Assembly (NCBI GenBank): GCA_003342895.1 | Contig: PTFA01000082.1 | Coordinates: forward strand, 2,228,793 to 2,292,792 | Direction: 5' to 3' | Source: Casuarius casuarius | Taxonomy: Eukaryota; Chordata; Aves; Casuariiformes; Casuariidae | Length of the DNA stretch: 64,000 nucleotides | Shown: positions 11,901-25,299 of the stretch, piece by piece | How the letters are laid out: each line of letters begins with the position of its first letter | Position numbering within the stretch: position 1 is the first letter of the stretch | Position numbers and translations under genes: made by a program | The notes under the pieces: generated by a model | Databases searched by the model: none | The model's input: the letters and a program-made list of their open reading frames with translations, nothing else | Told to the model about the DNA's origin: nothing

Positions 11901-13422
11901 GCTCTGACCAAGTCTTATTGTCCAAGTAGACACTGGGGGAAAGGGTGAATAGGATTTTTTGCTGGCACTGAAGAGATTCTCTTTGTCATTAGAGAAACTG
12001 AATCAAAGACTCGGTTGTAGTTCTTCAGTCTTCCAGTTCTTCAGTCTTGCTTTCTCTTGACTGAGTTACTTGCGCTGCTGGTCTGACTTTCTTTTAAGGC
12101 ATTGCAGGGTTTGCCTGCCCTAAAAATGAAGGCAGCTTGTTTAGATAAAACTGATCTAAATTAAAATTCTCTAGCTTGGGTGCAACTCTTGTAGCATAAC
12201 ACTCAGCACAGGTTAGTAGCCCAAAAATTGACCTAATCTCTCTGTTTGGCACTATCTGAGAGGCTGTGGGGTCTCTTCTAGCAATAGCCATGCCTCCTCA
12301 TTTAAAGCCGCCATGGCAGAATTCTAAGAATTGGTGAGTTTTCCCACAAATGCAGGTCTTTGCCTCATAGGATGTAAAGACATTCAAGCTTTAGATCTTG
12401 TACCTCATTCTTGCAGCTCCTAGAAGTGAAAATGAGGCTAGGAGAAATGGCAAACATCAAGCTTCAAGCCTGCAAAATCTGTGGTTGCCAAGGTACAAAT
12501 CTCTTCGAAGCGACATGCTTACTATGTTTCATTTAGTGAATTGATCTGATGGCTTATGCATCTGTGAAGCCACTGCCTCCCTTGCTCTTTTAGTTTTCCT
12601 CCCTCTCTCCAACCCCTAGGACACAGGCTTTTCTAGGCAAACTACCTTGTCTGTTGGAAGGAGACCTCTTTGCTCATTTCTGCCAAATGAGAGAAAATCA
12701 AAATCCTTGCTGAGCAGCAGTAAAAGAGCAATGTTGCTGCCTGGAATTGCATCAGGAACTCCTTTGCTTATTAGGCCCAGTAACTGCTACAGCAGAGAAG
12801 CACATAGCTAAGCTTGTTCAAAAGCCTATGTATTCTTTCTTGCATTAAGTCAATTAGTGAAAAATAAAACAAGCAGCTAATGTGGGTGAAAGAAAAGGAT
12901 CAAGTATCTCGTATCTTAGTAGCTCAGTGGAATTGCAAGGAAAGGGATCCTATTTGTCAATGATAAGAAATAAATGTTTTACTCTTGCTTCAGTCTTGAG
13001 CAAAATTCACTGTGTTTTTTACCTGCTGATGGATTGAGAACATTCAACTGCTGAGGGAAATGTGATAACAAGTAAGCTAGAGAAACTTGTTTGACCAGTT
13101 AGTGCTTGTCCGTGTTCTTTTCTGAACCACCTGGGAGTGTTTCTGGCTGACTAGCATCATCTTCTAATTCCCTTCAGCACTCCTACATGAGAATATAGGG
13201 AGCTGGAAACTCGCAAATGAACACACTCACTCTTCCCCAGCACTTAGCAGCACCAGGAAAATAAGGCAAACAGATGGGAGCCAGTATATCATCCAAACAA
13301 AATCCCACCCTTTGTGACAATGTGCCAGCTGAAGAAGAGACAGGATTCTTATTGGTGTCCTTTGCTGTAGATAACAAGTGTGACTTTTTAGCTCAAAGAT
13401 AGCTAGTGAGAATCTGTTTTGC
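8938..13422. other. non-coding stretch, no assignable gene
   Basis: Frames of 60-143 codons occur on both strands. The largest pair (10830-11261 plus, 143 codons; 10856-11221 minus, 121 codons) overlaps almost completely, so at most one could be real, and neither resembles a known family. An ambiguous base is at 11888. Frames around 9480-10104 are in the same position: both strands open, nothing recognised. Confidence 0.5.
12019..12050. repeat. 16-bp tandem duplication
   Basis: Two adjacent copies of agttcttcagtcttSc (first copy ends cc, second gc) differ at one base, which indicates a recent slippage duplication. Confidence 0.85.
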
Positions 13423-13442
13423 TTTTTTTTTTTTTTTTTTTT
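13423..13442. repeat. poly-T run (20 bases)
   Basis: A homopolymer run that continues into a TTC-rich pyrimidine tract up to about 13455. It gives the spurious poly-Phe start of the 111-codon plus-strand frame at 13419-13754. Confidence 0.9.
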
Positions 13443-14716
13443 CTTCTTTCTCCTTTGGGTGTTTGGCATCTTGTCAAGGTGATCTCTGAAGCCTGGGATT
13501 TGCAGAAGTATGAGACTTTTGAAAGGAAGATCCAGATGCCCTTGGCAAACTTTGTTTTCCCTAAATCCTACTTCCCTGCTTGGTCCTTCTATGGCTGGGG
13601 CTGGAGTTTTGCCCAGAAAAGCTTGCAGTTATTTAACAGGCTCTTGAGGTGGATTTTACATGGACAGGATGCAATTTCATCTGGAGCTGTAGTGGCGGGC
13701 TTTCCTTGCCTTCCTGACAGAGTTCATGTTATCATGAACAAAGCTTGCTTTTAATGGGAATTGGGATCACTCTCCCTTCATGTGCTTCATTTGTGACATT
13801 TGGAAATATTACTCAGGAAATCTCTCACCATCTGGGCCTGCAGGAGGCTCAGCACCTGCACTGCTGAAGCTCCCTAGCGAGAGGCTCTTCCTCTGCAGCT
13901 GTCCCCATCAGGCTCTGCCACTGTCTGTCAGCAGCTTTTCTAGCAGCAACCATGTTAGTGGATCCTGGCTAGTCCTTTTTCCCAGCCTATAAATGTGTAG
14001 GGAGATTTCTTCACTTGCAGTTAATGTTCAAGTTTTATCCCTTGCTATGAAGTGAAGAAGCTCCTGCAGTGTTTGAGGAGGCAGAGATTTACCCGGCCAT
14101 CTCCCCTGCGCACTTACGCTAATGAACCATCACTTCTTACCTGCAGAACTCACAAGCCAAGCGCCTCTTCAGCCTGAGTTTTGAAGCAGCAGCATAGGGC
14201 TGCCTCCTTCCCTTCTCAGCTGCAGTGCAGGCTCACTGTGCCCATGCAAAAGCTTTTTCCTCGGCTTCAGTATCACCTCTGCTGCATTGTGTACCTCTGT
14301 CAGCAGCGAGCAGCCTGTTAAACAGCCCTCTTCCTCTGCCTCACCCTCTGCAGGGACAGGGACAAGTAATGGTGACTAGGATGGGGTGTCTGCCAGCCCC
14401 ATCCACAGTCATAGCTCTGAAAGTGAGGGACTGATCTCATCATGTGGCTGATGGTGGAGCTGGGGCTTATTCCACAAATGTACCTGCACATGCACACACG
14501 CTACCATTAGCCTCAGCAGCCTGCTAGGACTTTCATTCACAGTGGTAGCTCTCTGGTCTAGCCAAGCTCTGAAGGGCTTGTCATCCACTCCTAAATAAAT
14601 CTGAGGGTCATGTGACAGCATTTACTTTCAAGGCCCCTGGGATCTGGACCAAAGGTCCCAAGCAGGACGAGCCAACAGACAAAAAAGTGGGTACATGGGT
14701 ATGAACAACTGTAAGT
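13443..14716. other. non-coding stretch
   Basis: The plus-strand frame that begins in the poly-T run stays open to 13754, and its peptide after the run reads like ordinary protein, but it matches no family I know. An acceptor-like tttgcag at about 13500 and a donor-like gaggtgg at about 13650 are weak. Frames at 13780-14621 are short. No gene is called. Confidence 0.5.
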
Positions 14717-14826
14717 TTTATATATGTATATAGACATACATATACATATATACATGTACTATATACAGTATATACTATACAGTATATACTATATACTCAC
14801 ACACACAGACACACATACACACNCAC
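14717..14826. repeat. AT/CA-rich microsatellite
   Basis: TA/CA steps (tatatatgtatata, catatacatatata) pass through two copies of ctatacagtatata into a CA run (cacacacacaga...cacacatacacac) with an ambiguous base at 14823. The palindromic TA segment is likely length-polymorphic. Confidence 0.9.
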
Positions 14827-17800
14827 TGAGGATAACTGAGAGTAAGTTGCTCAGAAACCATCCAAATTATAATACCACGGTGGAAAGCTAAATCAGCTCT
14901 ACTGAAGCAATGAATCAGATTAATGCCCCAGTATAGTCCAGTAAAGAAGGATATTTATATAAATTCATTTCAAAGTGGACAAAGTTCCTTTTAAGTCTGT
15001 GAAACATTGCCATATAAATATATAGGATGAAAAACTTGTTTTCTAGATGATAAGCACCGCTACCAGAGACCTTACTACCAAGAATGGTCTTTTTGAAATT
15101 AGTATTATACTTTAAATAGAGTAAGTACTGTACTATTAGGAGACAGAGAGAGAGGGAGAATGGAACAAATATTGAGCTCCTCTCTCTAAGTTTTACAGGT
15201 AAGTATTGTACTCTGCAAGGGTGGACAGACTATGGGAGTCCTTAGATACTGCCAGCAATTCCATCTAGCTAGTGAGTTTATGTAAAATCATTGACCTTGA
15301 TCTGCGGATAGACCTCTTTAACACAATCAATACAGGTGCAATCAGATAAGAACATTCTACTGTTTTATTAAAGTGCATCTAATTCAAAACTCAATAACTC
15401 TCACAAATCCTTAATCAGAGAAGACATCCTGGGAGGTATTTAGGTGAGTGATCTTATAACTCTTGCTCTCTCCTTGTTAGGATGGCATTTTACAAANAGA
15501 CAAGTCTGTTTCCTCTTTACCCTCTCTGCCGTAATTCTTTCACTGTACAGTTTTGTTGATTGTGATGCATTTATCAAGTCTTTTTTCCTCTTCATTTATT
15601 TAGAGAGATTGAGTCAAGTGACAGCTTCTGCTTACTTTATGCCCCAGCATTACTGTGGCCAGGCATATAAATGCAACCGAGGCTCCCTTACTGGCACATT
15701 GGATCCTAAGTTCTAGTCCATGGATTAGATGTGCTACTCCATAGGAGGTGCAGTGCTGATGCATGCTGTCTAACTCAGGGTGGCCTGGGATAATGAANGA
15801 AAACAGTCCGTGTGTAGCATCGTATGATGGTTTAAGTAGAATGAAAGCCAAAGGCAATGACTGTGTTTTTAGGAATGATTTTAAATCAAAATGATATACT
15901 GAATAAGACAAAATAAGCACATTATAGAGAGCACTGCTTAGAGTGAAGTAATTATGATCCTTTCCAGGTGATCCTCAGCATATTCTTTAGTAATGTGAAA
16001 TGAATTATAATTTGGAGCAGTTGAGCTGAGGAATGATTTTTTTTTTAGTCATTTAAGTTTGCATAAGGCAGGCTGATGGCATTAGGTCTTCCACTTAAGT
16101 GCAAATGGTTGCACATGCTTAGCTAGACCCCTGGGTCACTGCATTACGCAAAACAGCACTTAGTCAGTCTATAAAATAAAATAAGAAAAAATCAAATGGG
16201 CTTGTAACTATATGCAGTACAGAGAGGCTCAACTGGTTGCAGTAGCTGCAATAGTCTTTGTAACAGATGTGTCCAGCCACAAGCAAGGAAGTCTGGACAG
16301 TGGCTCTTCATAGGCATGAGTCTTCCAGTTGTGATTCTGCTCCTTTTACTGCCTCAGACAACACAGTTATTTGGAGGTCTCATAATTTTCAAATTCTGAA
16401 AAATTGTTGTGCAGATATTTTGNGTCTTCCTCAATCTTTTCCCCTCACTCTGTTTGACTAAAGGTAATGCCTACAAAGGACATTATCCACCATTTTCCAA
16501 TTCCCGCATGCACAAAACCTCCAGCCTCTGATGTCATTTCTCAGATGATCAGGAAAGTCCTCTTCAGGAGTATCAGGTTTTCTCTACCAAGTGGGCCTAC
16601 CCACTTGATACAAGAATAGCTCCACTAGTAAAAATAGGCCTGTGTCCTTTCTGTAGAGGGTAATGAACTGTGCACAACTAAAGCAGTCTCATATCTTGAT
16701 TATGTACGCCCTGAGCTCCATCCAGGATGCTGGACTGGGAAGTGTTGTGTTTAGCATCTAACTTATTTTCCTTATCTTGATCCCAAGCCCAAAGCAAGCA
16801 CACTCACTCAACACCAATTTGTTTGGGTACAGCAGTGCTGTGCTGTGCTGTCCCCTACACAGCACACATGACTTCTGAGACCTTCTAGCCTTTAAAGCTT
16901 CTGATTCAGTTTCAGACACAGAGTTAGTTAGGGCTGTGAGCAAAACTGGTGTGTGGGAAGCATAAGGTAGATCAGAGGGAAAGAAGCNTCTGTGCTATGC
17001 TGAAGTGAAAAAGATGAGCATGTGGCCAGGACCTGGCTGGAGAAACCATTTCCTCAGAGTGAGATTGTGAAAGCTACAATTAGGCAACTTTTGCTTTTGA
17101 AAATGAATTTACTATCAAGAACAAAGACAAGAAGCTCTAAGCCAGACAAATTCAAATAAGAAAGTAGATGAAAATTTATTTCTTAGCAGTAAGACTTATT
17201 AACCAACCACTGGGCCAAATATGAAGGAAGATTGTAGTTTTGCCATCCTTGTTGTTTTCAGATCAGGCCTGGATGTGTATTTCTGAAAGGAAAAAAACCG
17301 TGACGTTTTAATCAGTCAGGGGCTTTTGGTCTCAACAAAGGTGTTACCATTTGAAAGGTGATGAACTAAGCCAGGTAGTCATGATATGCTACTGCAGGCT
17401 TCTCAACGAGCAGGGTAAACAGGGACCATGGCCTGGGCCAGCCTCTTCTTGTCAGAGGAAGAGAGAGAGATTGAAGGAGAGAGTGGGGAAGGACAGAAAG
17501 CCAGGGCAGCCCTCCTGAAACAGGTTTGGTGCTACTGCTGCTGAGGGAAGCAGAAAAAAGGGGCTTAATCCCTCTCACCCAACCAACCCTGTAGTAGCTG
17601 ACACCATATACATCCTAGTCTTTCCTGTCTATTCAAGCAAATGGCATGTATTTCCGGGGCTCTGGCATATGTAAAGCAGGTGTCATGTCTACTTCATTCT
17701 TTCTGGCTGTCTGCTAACGTAGGCAGCTGCCTGCCTGGCCTATGCCTCATCTCTACAGTCACCTTTGATCCCCATCTGCAGGAGCATGCCTTCTCTGTGC

Positions 17801-19584
17801 AGCAGTCCCTGAGGTCGTGCAGTCCCTCTGTGGAACAACTGCCTGATACAGCACGGTGCTCTGTCATCTTCGCTTGGGTCCTGAGGTCAGCAAAGTATTA
17901 GGACTTGTCTGTGCAAGACCTAGTCACTCTATCAATAGTACTGATTTCTCCAAAATGCCGAGTTGCTTTATCAGATTCCATATGATGGCTTGAATCAAAG
18001 GCCTGATGAAAGTTTTTTAAAATTGCTGAGCACAGTTGATTAAACTTAACTATCTCTTCAAAACACAATTTCAGGAGAAGACGTGCTTGACAGTGGAATG
18101 GCTGAATGTAAAGCCACACTAAGTACCTTGGCCTTTGACACAAAAGGCATTGCTGATTCAAGCCATTGCATAAAGCAAAGACTTTCACTGCTTCTACAGC
18201 AGTGCAATCTCTCAATAGTTACTATATCTGGCCTTACCGCTCTTCTTCCGCGAGGCAGAATAATGTTCTCTTTTTCTTTCATAATCAGAAGTGATATCCT
18301 ATCATGTCTGAAAGGTGTTTATTATATATTCCTGCTTTGAAAAAATGCAGCCTCCATCATCAGTGGAACAAAAATATTTTTAATCTCTGCAGATTGCAGT
18401 GTGCTGGGCCTGCAGTTCAAAAGCAGCCTCTTTCGAGTGGGGGGAAGAAACTGGTATATGGCCATATGCAGCACTTTAGATGAGGAGGTAAAAAAGGAAA
18501 ATACTGTTTTCTAATGCTGATAGCAGAAGAAACAGTGAAAGGGAAAGAAAAGCATTCCAGATGCTGCATTATGTCTACAATGATATGTAACAGTTCCATA
18601 TTAATCTAATAAAGCCATGGGATATGAGTAAGTTTTGTGCTTTTGCCAGACGGGTTTGGCACTAAAGGATTCCCACACCCGGTGGAAAATAAGGATAGAA
18701 GAGATCTAATTGAAAATGGGAGCTTGAGATGCACAACAAGACTTTAAACTCTTCTGGTATTTAATGGAATTTGCTGTGGTGCTAAAATAGTATTCCCCCC
18801 CCCATCATTCTGACATGAAAAACATTAGTGAATATTTGATTTTACTGTGGAACAAATTATGGTAATAATGAGTCTTTGAGAGGAAAAAAAGAAGTGCTCA
18901 AACTGGTACAGTCTCATTTAAAATGTGCATGTTAAAAATAGAGCAGATACACAAAATGTTGTCTGCTACTTCATCAGTGACTGTTATTTTATAAGATGCA
19001 TGCCCTTTCAGTGTAGTGCTTGACACTTAACATTTGTCTGTCTCAGCCCCACTCTTACTGCGAACTCCATTCTTCTCTACATAATTTGGGCACTGGGAAT
19101 GTATGAACAGTTAGGTTTCAGTTCCTACTCAGCAATCCAAAACTTCAAGGTCATATATCAGTGGGAAGAAAATCTTCCCTATCTTTGCAACTGATTCTCA
19201 GAATTAGACTTGATGGCATGAGTGACTGGTCACTTCTAGACAAACTATTTGTATAGCCAAGCAACTGTTTTTGCTGGATTTGTTAAATGTGTTTATTTTA
19301 ATTTGCACTTAATTTCCTCATGATGGTTGAATTCTAGGCAAGGAGGCAAGAAGAAGCCCTCAGAGATGGATTGGCCTAGAAATATTTGTTTTATGATTAG
19401 CTTAGTAATAAGCCCATTGCTCAGATAGATGCTGTCACTGTCAGTGTTATGAATAATAGAGAGGCCTCTTGCTACCTTTTGCTTTTAATGTTGCCCTGAA
19501 TTTTGAAAAGCTGATGAAAAACAGCTTCAGTTTTCTATTCAAGGATGAGATGAAGGGTCACGAACTCCCCAAATTCAGTTCTGA
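14827..19584. other. non-coding stretch
   Basis: Ordinary sequence with single ambiguous bases at 15497, 15798, 16423 and 16988. Frames of 60-106 codons are scattered over both strands without domains or a splice context I would trust. A run of nine C lies near 18797-18805. No repeat family was recognised here. Confidence 0.55.
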
Positions 19585-19725
19585 TTAAGGAAACTCTGCT
19601 TGACCTTGAGCAAATCCTTTAATTTCACTTTCACTTCTTCCTTGGTAAAATGAAAATAATAACACTGGGCTTGCAAGATTTGTTAACAGGGAAGTTTCAA
19701 TAAAGATAGCAGGCACTCTGGTGCC
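19585..19725 (+). mobile_element. MIR-like SINE relic
   Basis: The words ctgcttgaccttgagcaaat, cctttaatttcact, cttggtaaaatgaaaataat and aacactgggcttgcaagatt follow the order of the MIR core: 'gctgtgtgaccttgggcaagt...cttaacctctct...ctgtaaaatggggataataa...tacctcacagg'. The end passes into an L2-like caataaa...gcaggcactctg region. It is diverged and non-coding. The overlapping 127-codon minus frame (19585-19968) is incidental. Confidence 0.6.
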
Positions 19726-20099
19726 CACTGAGATCATTCCAGCAAGTTGGGACAGACTGTCGGTGTGGGAAAATATAAAATAAGTTTCCTTGTACAAACA
19801 AGCTTGGTGGACTATTTTCTCAGAAGGCAATGAGATGGGTATCCTGTCACATCTTCTAAGCAGCCACAACTTCATAGCCTTCATAAGAAGAAGCTGTAGG
19901 AAAAACGCACTGGACTGATGTATTGTTATGTACTGTTCCTGCCTTGGCACTCTCTTCTCAGCAGGCACTGCCCACTTTTTTGACCTCCCAGCCCTTTATA
20001 GGTCTGTAAATTTGGCTTGGGGGGAGACTGAAACAACTTTCTACTCTCATAAACCCTATCACAGTTCCCACTACTGTGGTCTTTATCATAGGACACCTT

Positions 20100-20127
20100 C
20101 AGATTCACCTTCACCAGGGTGAATCTG
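20100..20127. repeat. inverted repeat, 10-bp arms, 8-bp loop
   Basis: The left arm cagattcacc (20100-20109) is the exact reverse complement of the right arm ggtgaatctg (20118-20127). It could form a small hairpin. No larger terminal structure surrounds it. Confidence 0.8.
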
Positions 20128-23100
20128 GCTCAGCCTCTGCAATTTTCTGTGTTCATCTCCAGCACTACCCCTATTAGTCTTTTGCTGGTTGTGAATGAAG
20201 ACCCCTGAAGATCATAGCTCAGAAAAAGGAATCATTGAGTTTCTGATCAGCAGGAGAGGGTGATTTTGTTTTGCTGTCTTCTAAAATCAAAAGCGTGTGT
20301 GTGTCTTCTATGGCTTGCGTGACATTATATTAAACAGAAATGTAGGCATGACAGCAGGGATACAGTTCTCCTGCAGATGTTATCAAGGTAAATTTTACTT
20401 TTTTTTTGTGAGCTAGTGATAGTTCTTAATATCAGTGACTTAATGACAAATGAGTGTAAATGATGAATGTCAAATGAAAGTGTTTTTCTGTTATAACTGC
20501 GATAGTTTTGTTTTATAAAAGCATCTAAAATTAAAAATCAAACAGGGTATAAGTATGCCTTCCTTTTCCAGGGATACATCATATAAGCCCTCTGCATTCT
20601 ATTGACTGATTAAATGAAAAAGGGTTGGGCCAGAGAAGATGCGAAATGGATTTTTTTTCAGTGAGCAAGCCTATTAAAATCATTCTGTTTCACAGAGCCA
20701 GCAACATGATGTTTAAACAGTTTGAGAATGTGGGTCACTGGGGCTGACTTGCCAGCTTATACAGCACACAAATGCAGACTAAAGAAAACAATAAATGCAA
20801 ACTGTCAGGAGATCTTATGAAGAATTTGCACAAGATCTTACTCCTAAATAGGACGGAGAAGACAAATATCTCGCAATCAAAGGTTCCACTATCTTCACGG
20901 TTAACAGCTGTCCCAGCCAAAAATGTAGGACATGTTTAATATAATCTCTCTGTATAATGTAATCAGACTGTCTGAGGGATATCTTATGCTACTCTGATAG
21001 TCAACAATCAAGTATGGTCAAGGACAGTCAAATTCTTTTATTGCACATAACTTGGCAAAGGCTAAGGAAAAACGTGTATGAATTTAATGGCTCAAGGCTT
21101 TTATTACTTACCCAATAGGCAATTTTTAAAATGTACTTCCTTGCCTTCGTGTCAAATGCAAAGTGAAATGGATGGCTTTAAAAATCATTAGTTGGAGAGG
21201 GGGAGAGAAAGAACAGCATTCCTCTGATGTCAGCCTGNAAATTGGTCTAAAGAGGACCTGAAGGCAGACAGAGAAACTACTAGAAGCCTCAGGAGAGCTG
21301 TAAAGGATGAGACTATAGGACAAGTGTCAATCCATGTACGACAGCCTTTAGATTAGAGGACAGATCTATGGAAGGGTTAGTAGCCACACAACTGTNGAAC
21401 AGAATCCTGCCCTGCAAGAATGTGTGCCGTTTAATGGGGCCCCGAGAGAAAAACTGCTTAGATAACCATGCTGTAGTGGTACACTGGATCTTCTGCCTGC
21501 CTCATATAATCTCCCTTTAATGGAGAGAAGTCCACAGGAATGACTCAGGAAACCAAGGGATCTGAATGATTCAACCATGTGAAAGAGAATAAACATTTGA
21601 TTTGGGAGAGGAATAACAGGTTTTGGGAAATGCATTCCCAGCCTATGGAATGGAGGTTGTTTTCCAAGATCATCATCTGTCGAAGGAACACACGAAGCAA
21701 GTCAGAATTTTTGTCTTCAATTACAAAGACCAGGATACAATATTAGCAAAGTGAAGCTTTGGCAAGGGATTTAATCTTGATTACAATTCTGCTAGCACAA
21801 TGATGAGGTACATAAAATGATATATTGACTGTTATCTTGACTTTTCAAAGCATTTACAAATGGTCTATTTCACGTATGGCAGGTAGCCACAATGGGGCAG
21901 GCCTCAACAGTTCTTTCGACAACCCAAAGCAACATCTGAAAATTAGAGATAATTGTATTCATTTGAGATGGATATTGGAATGTGAGTAGCCAGAGTACAG
22001 CTGTCCAAAGTAGAATGTGAACAGGAGGCCACAGCTGGTATGGTGGTACTCATATGTTAGTGACGTGATCTCCAACAAGCGTGAACAACCAAAACTTCGT
22101 TTTGCCTTCTATTGCAAAAGATCTCGGAGCAGGCACCCCAGCCTCGAACAAGGTTCACCATTGGATCAGTGCTGGTCAAAAGGCAGAACTGTACCTGCTG
22201 GAACATGACCTGTGGAAATAACCTGGATTTTCTGAAGATGGCCTGATGTTCAAACACTAACTCCAACACTGTGCATCTTGCAAAACTTGACAAGATCATG
22301 TTGAAGAGTAGAAAGACTTTAAATGGATCCTATGCAGGACTTTGTGGAAGTAACCACCATCTTCAGAATACACACAGATGTACAAGGTAGGTTGGCTGAT
22401 TTCTGTCAGGAGATTTGCCCTGGAGGCATGCTGGAGATACTTCTTCGGTTGGGAACAGACAGTACATTTGTACTCCAATTAATTTCCTTTTTGCTGGATT
22501 GTGTCTAACTTTTATCATGAGCTTGACATCTTTCATATTGCCCTCATAAATTTACACAGTACAGTTAAAGTTCTTTGAGGAGTTTATATTTGAAGAAGGA
22601 TTGAAATATTTTAAAGGACTTTATAATGACGCTTTAGAAGCACAGCAAATCCCTAGATAGCCTAAATGGATGGAAACATTCTAGAGTATAAATGAGTTAG
22701 AGATTAATCCATGGCACCTTGTGAAGGCTTGGAAAATTCTGTATGTTAGAAATGATGCTACATCAGGAACAATCTCCTGGAAGGGAGAAATGTTCTCTTT
22801 TAGCCTCCTCCCACTCACCAAAATAAGTGTTTGGGGGAGAGAATCTCACTTGAATCACTGTTGCTCCATTGCAGCCCCTTTAATGTCAACAAGTTTGGAG
22901 AAGGTGAAGGACATGCCTCTGTGTACTGCAAGCTTTGGAGAATAAATCATGTGTCTTAAAAAAGACCTAGAACCCCAAAAGCATTCACATTTAAAAGTCT
23001 TTAGACTAAAAATAACTAAGTGCAGCTGGCCATACAAAGAGGGCTTAGGTTACCTTTTCTGCTGGGAGAATTGACCAAACTGTCCCATAGCAGTTAGAGC

Positions 23101-23905
23101 TAAGAAAGCTTGTTATACTCACAGAAGGCCAGTTGAAATGGTATCAGGATTCAGAAGCAGGTTTAAATCTCATGTGGAATGAGCAAAACTTGTAGCAAAA
23201 AGGGTATTGCTAGAACCTTGCTCAAATAACCAAAATGAGCCTTTAAAAAATGTTACATTAGTGGACAATTTTCAGTTGTCTTCCAGTCCCCAGTTATTTC
23301 TAAAGAACAGCAGAAAGACTGGGGCTTCAAGGAGTATGCAGACTCCTCCTCTTCCTCCAAGCAATTAGCAAAGGTTAATGAATCATCATTTTTTACGTCT
23401 GTAGGAGAACTCTGTGAAACAGCTCATACCTCTTCCTGTATTTCCTCTGGCTGAAAATAAATATATTTTCTTGCAGAGTCTCCAAACTGAGAAAGTCCTT
23501 GTCCTTCCACATGCATGACATGTACAGATTGTTTCACTTTGCTTTTAGTAAAATCAGGCAAATATCTGAATGTGTGTTTTGACCAGCAAGCTCTGGAGAA
23601 ATGGACATTTTGGCTCCCTGCACTGTGACTATGAAGACTATTCTAACCTTCTTTATGATGAATTGGAGATCCTCTTGGTACTATTTACTAGGTCCATTTT
23701 ATTTTTGCTGTCTTGTTCAATTCAAAACATGCAACCTGCACCCTGGATGTAACCCTCCTCTAAGAGGGCTGTTGTGTTTTTCCGGAGTCATGGGGTTTGA
23801 CACAGGTAGCCAGACATTTTGGCGCTCCTACCTCAGAGGCCCGCTTCCTTCTTACTGGAAGAAATACAGAACTTCCTCTTGAAAACAGCATTGCATAAGC
23901 ACCCT

Positions 23906-23929
23906 TAATGATCACCTGGGTGATCATTA
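23906..23929. repeat. 24-bp near-perfect palindrome
   Basis: The arms taatgatcacc (23906-23916) and ggtgatcatta (23919-23929) are exact reverse complements separated by TG. The centre contains a CACCTG E-box-type hexamer and each arm a TGATCA. It could be a dimeric protein-binding site or a cruciform-prone fragment of an old element. Confidence 0.85.
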
Positions 23930-25299
23930 TAGATTTTAGATGAATACCACCTTCTTAGCATTAACCATCTATCTGAAGTGTGTTGATTCCTTCCTAACTG
24001 TGGCAGAATAAACAGCAGGCAGCTGGTGAAAGAGTTTCTGTGAGGTGAGCATAGGAGTTCCTGTCTCAGCATTTCCTTTCTGAAGATTAAAGGTGCAAGT
24101 GTGTCAATCATCTTCTCTGTAAAGGTCTGAAAAGGATGTCAGAGTTCAGTATTTTTAGCTCTTTAACAGATTATCTCTTTTCTCATTAGAGGTAACAATA
24201 GTTCTTAGGTTAAGAGGGAGACAAAAGCCTCATTAGTTTTGGAATTTCAAATGAACTCAGTAAGGCACTGAGGAGATTTTTTTCCATAGGAACCTGAAAA
24301 GTTGCTTAAAGGATGTTGTGAAAAACAAGGGAAAGCCTTCTGCTTAAGAGTCTCTGTGCTAATGGTATACAAATATAAACTGCCTCAGACTGCTGCAAAA
24401 CAACCTAGGAGCGGAGCGTGCTCTACTCATGGCCTGTGCAGCAGTAGTCTGTCTGCACTGGGGGTGTATGCAGTTTCAAAGACCACAGCATTTCAGAGAA
24501 GGAAGATTAGAAAAGCCAAGTATTTCTGTTGAAACCTGTGCTCACGGAGACGATGGATAGAAAGGCCATAGTTGCAAGGCCTTACACTGCCCAGAGAGAC
24601 AACCCTTTAGTAAGGGCTCACATAAGTAGGACAGAGACCTTAATGGAGCTGGAAAGCCTCTGCTGCTCATGGCCTGCAAAGTGTCACTGCAAGGCAACAA
24701 AGTGATCAAGTGGTCTTATGTGTCCCACCCACAAAATGAAAAATGTAACTATACTTCTAGTCTGGTTGAGACCAAAGCTAAATATAATGGTGTATANAAG
24801 TGTGTGTGTGTAATATTCTTCCTTTTTTACAAAATCAAGGCCTTCCTAAAGTGTCGTCATCAAGTCAAGCGCTTTGTAGCAGATTCTCTGTGTCACAAAA
24901 CTGGATCTTCATTATGAAGGTATTCAGGAACTTGGTCATTTTTTCTTCTAAATAAAAGTCTTTGTGTTGAAGCTTTACTTATAATGAAGTTAGTTACTGC
25001 TGCCTGACACTCATCCAGCAGACCCTGAGTGTGCTATTGAACCAAGTAGCTGCTATGAGTATGAGCACTTGGGATGGAGAGGGCCAGGCACCTTGCAGTA
25101 AGCTCAGAAGCGTTGCATCCCCCACGTGGCTTTTTGCCCTATTTCATCCTGCCCTTTCTGTCAAGGGAATGGCCTTTGCGGGAGCTCTATCTGAGTTACT
25201 GCTGAAATTTGCTTTCTTTGCACTTTCTGTAAATGTGCAAAAGAGAAAGAAAGGAAGAATGAAAAAGTATACTAGAATCATACTAAGCACATTTCTTTT

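Larger units (their letters stand above)
19726..25299. other. non-coding stretch
   Basis: No gene is assigned. It contains a 10-bp-arm inverted repeat at 20100-20127 and a 24-bp near-perfect palindrome at 23906-23929. Ambiguous bases lie at 21238, 21396 and 24797. A plus-strand frame at 22323-22508 contains a donor-like aag|gtaggt at about 22387, but the upstream acceptor lacks a pyrimidine tract. Confidence 0.5.

Noticed and set aside
13419..13754. 111-codon plus frame starting in a poly-T run
   Set aside because: The start is an artefact of the homopolymer; the remainder matches nothing known and the splice sites are weak.
22323..22508. Possible exon ending at a gtaggt donor
   Set aside because: The upstream cag lacks a pyrimidine tract, and the frame continues past the donor without change in character.
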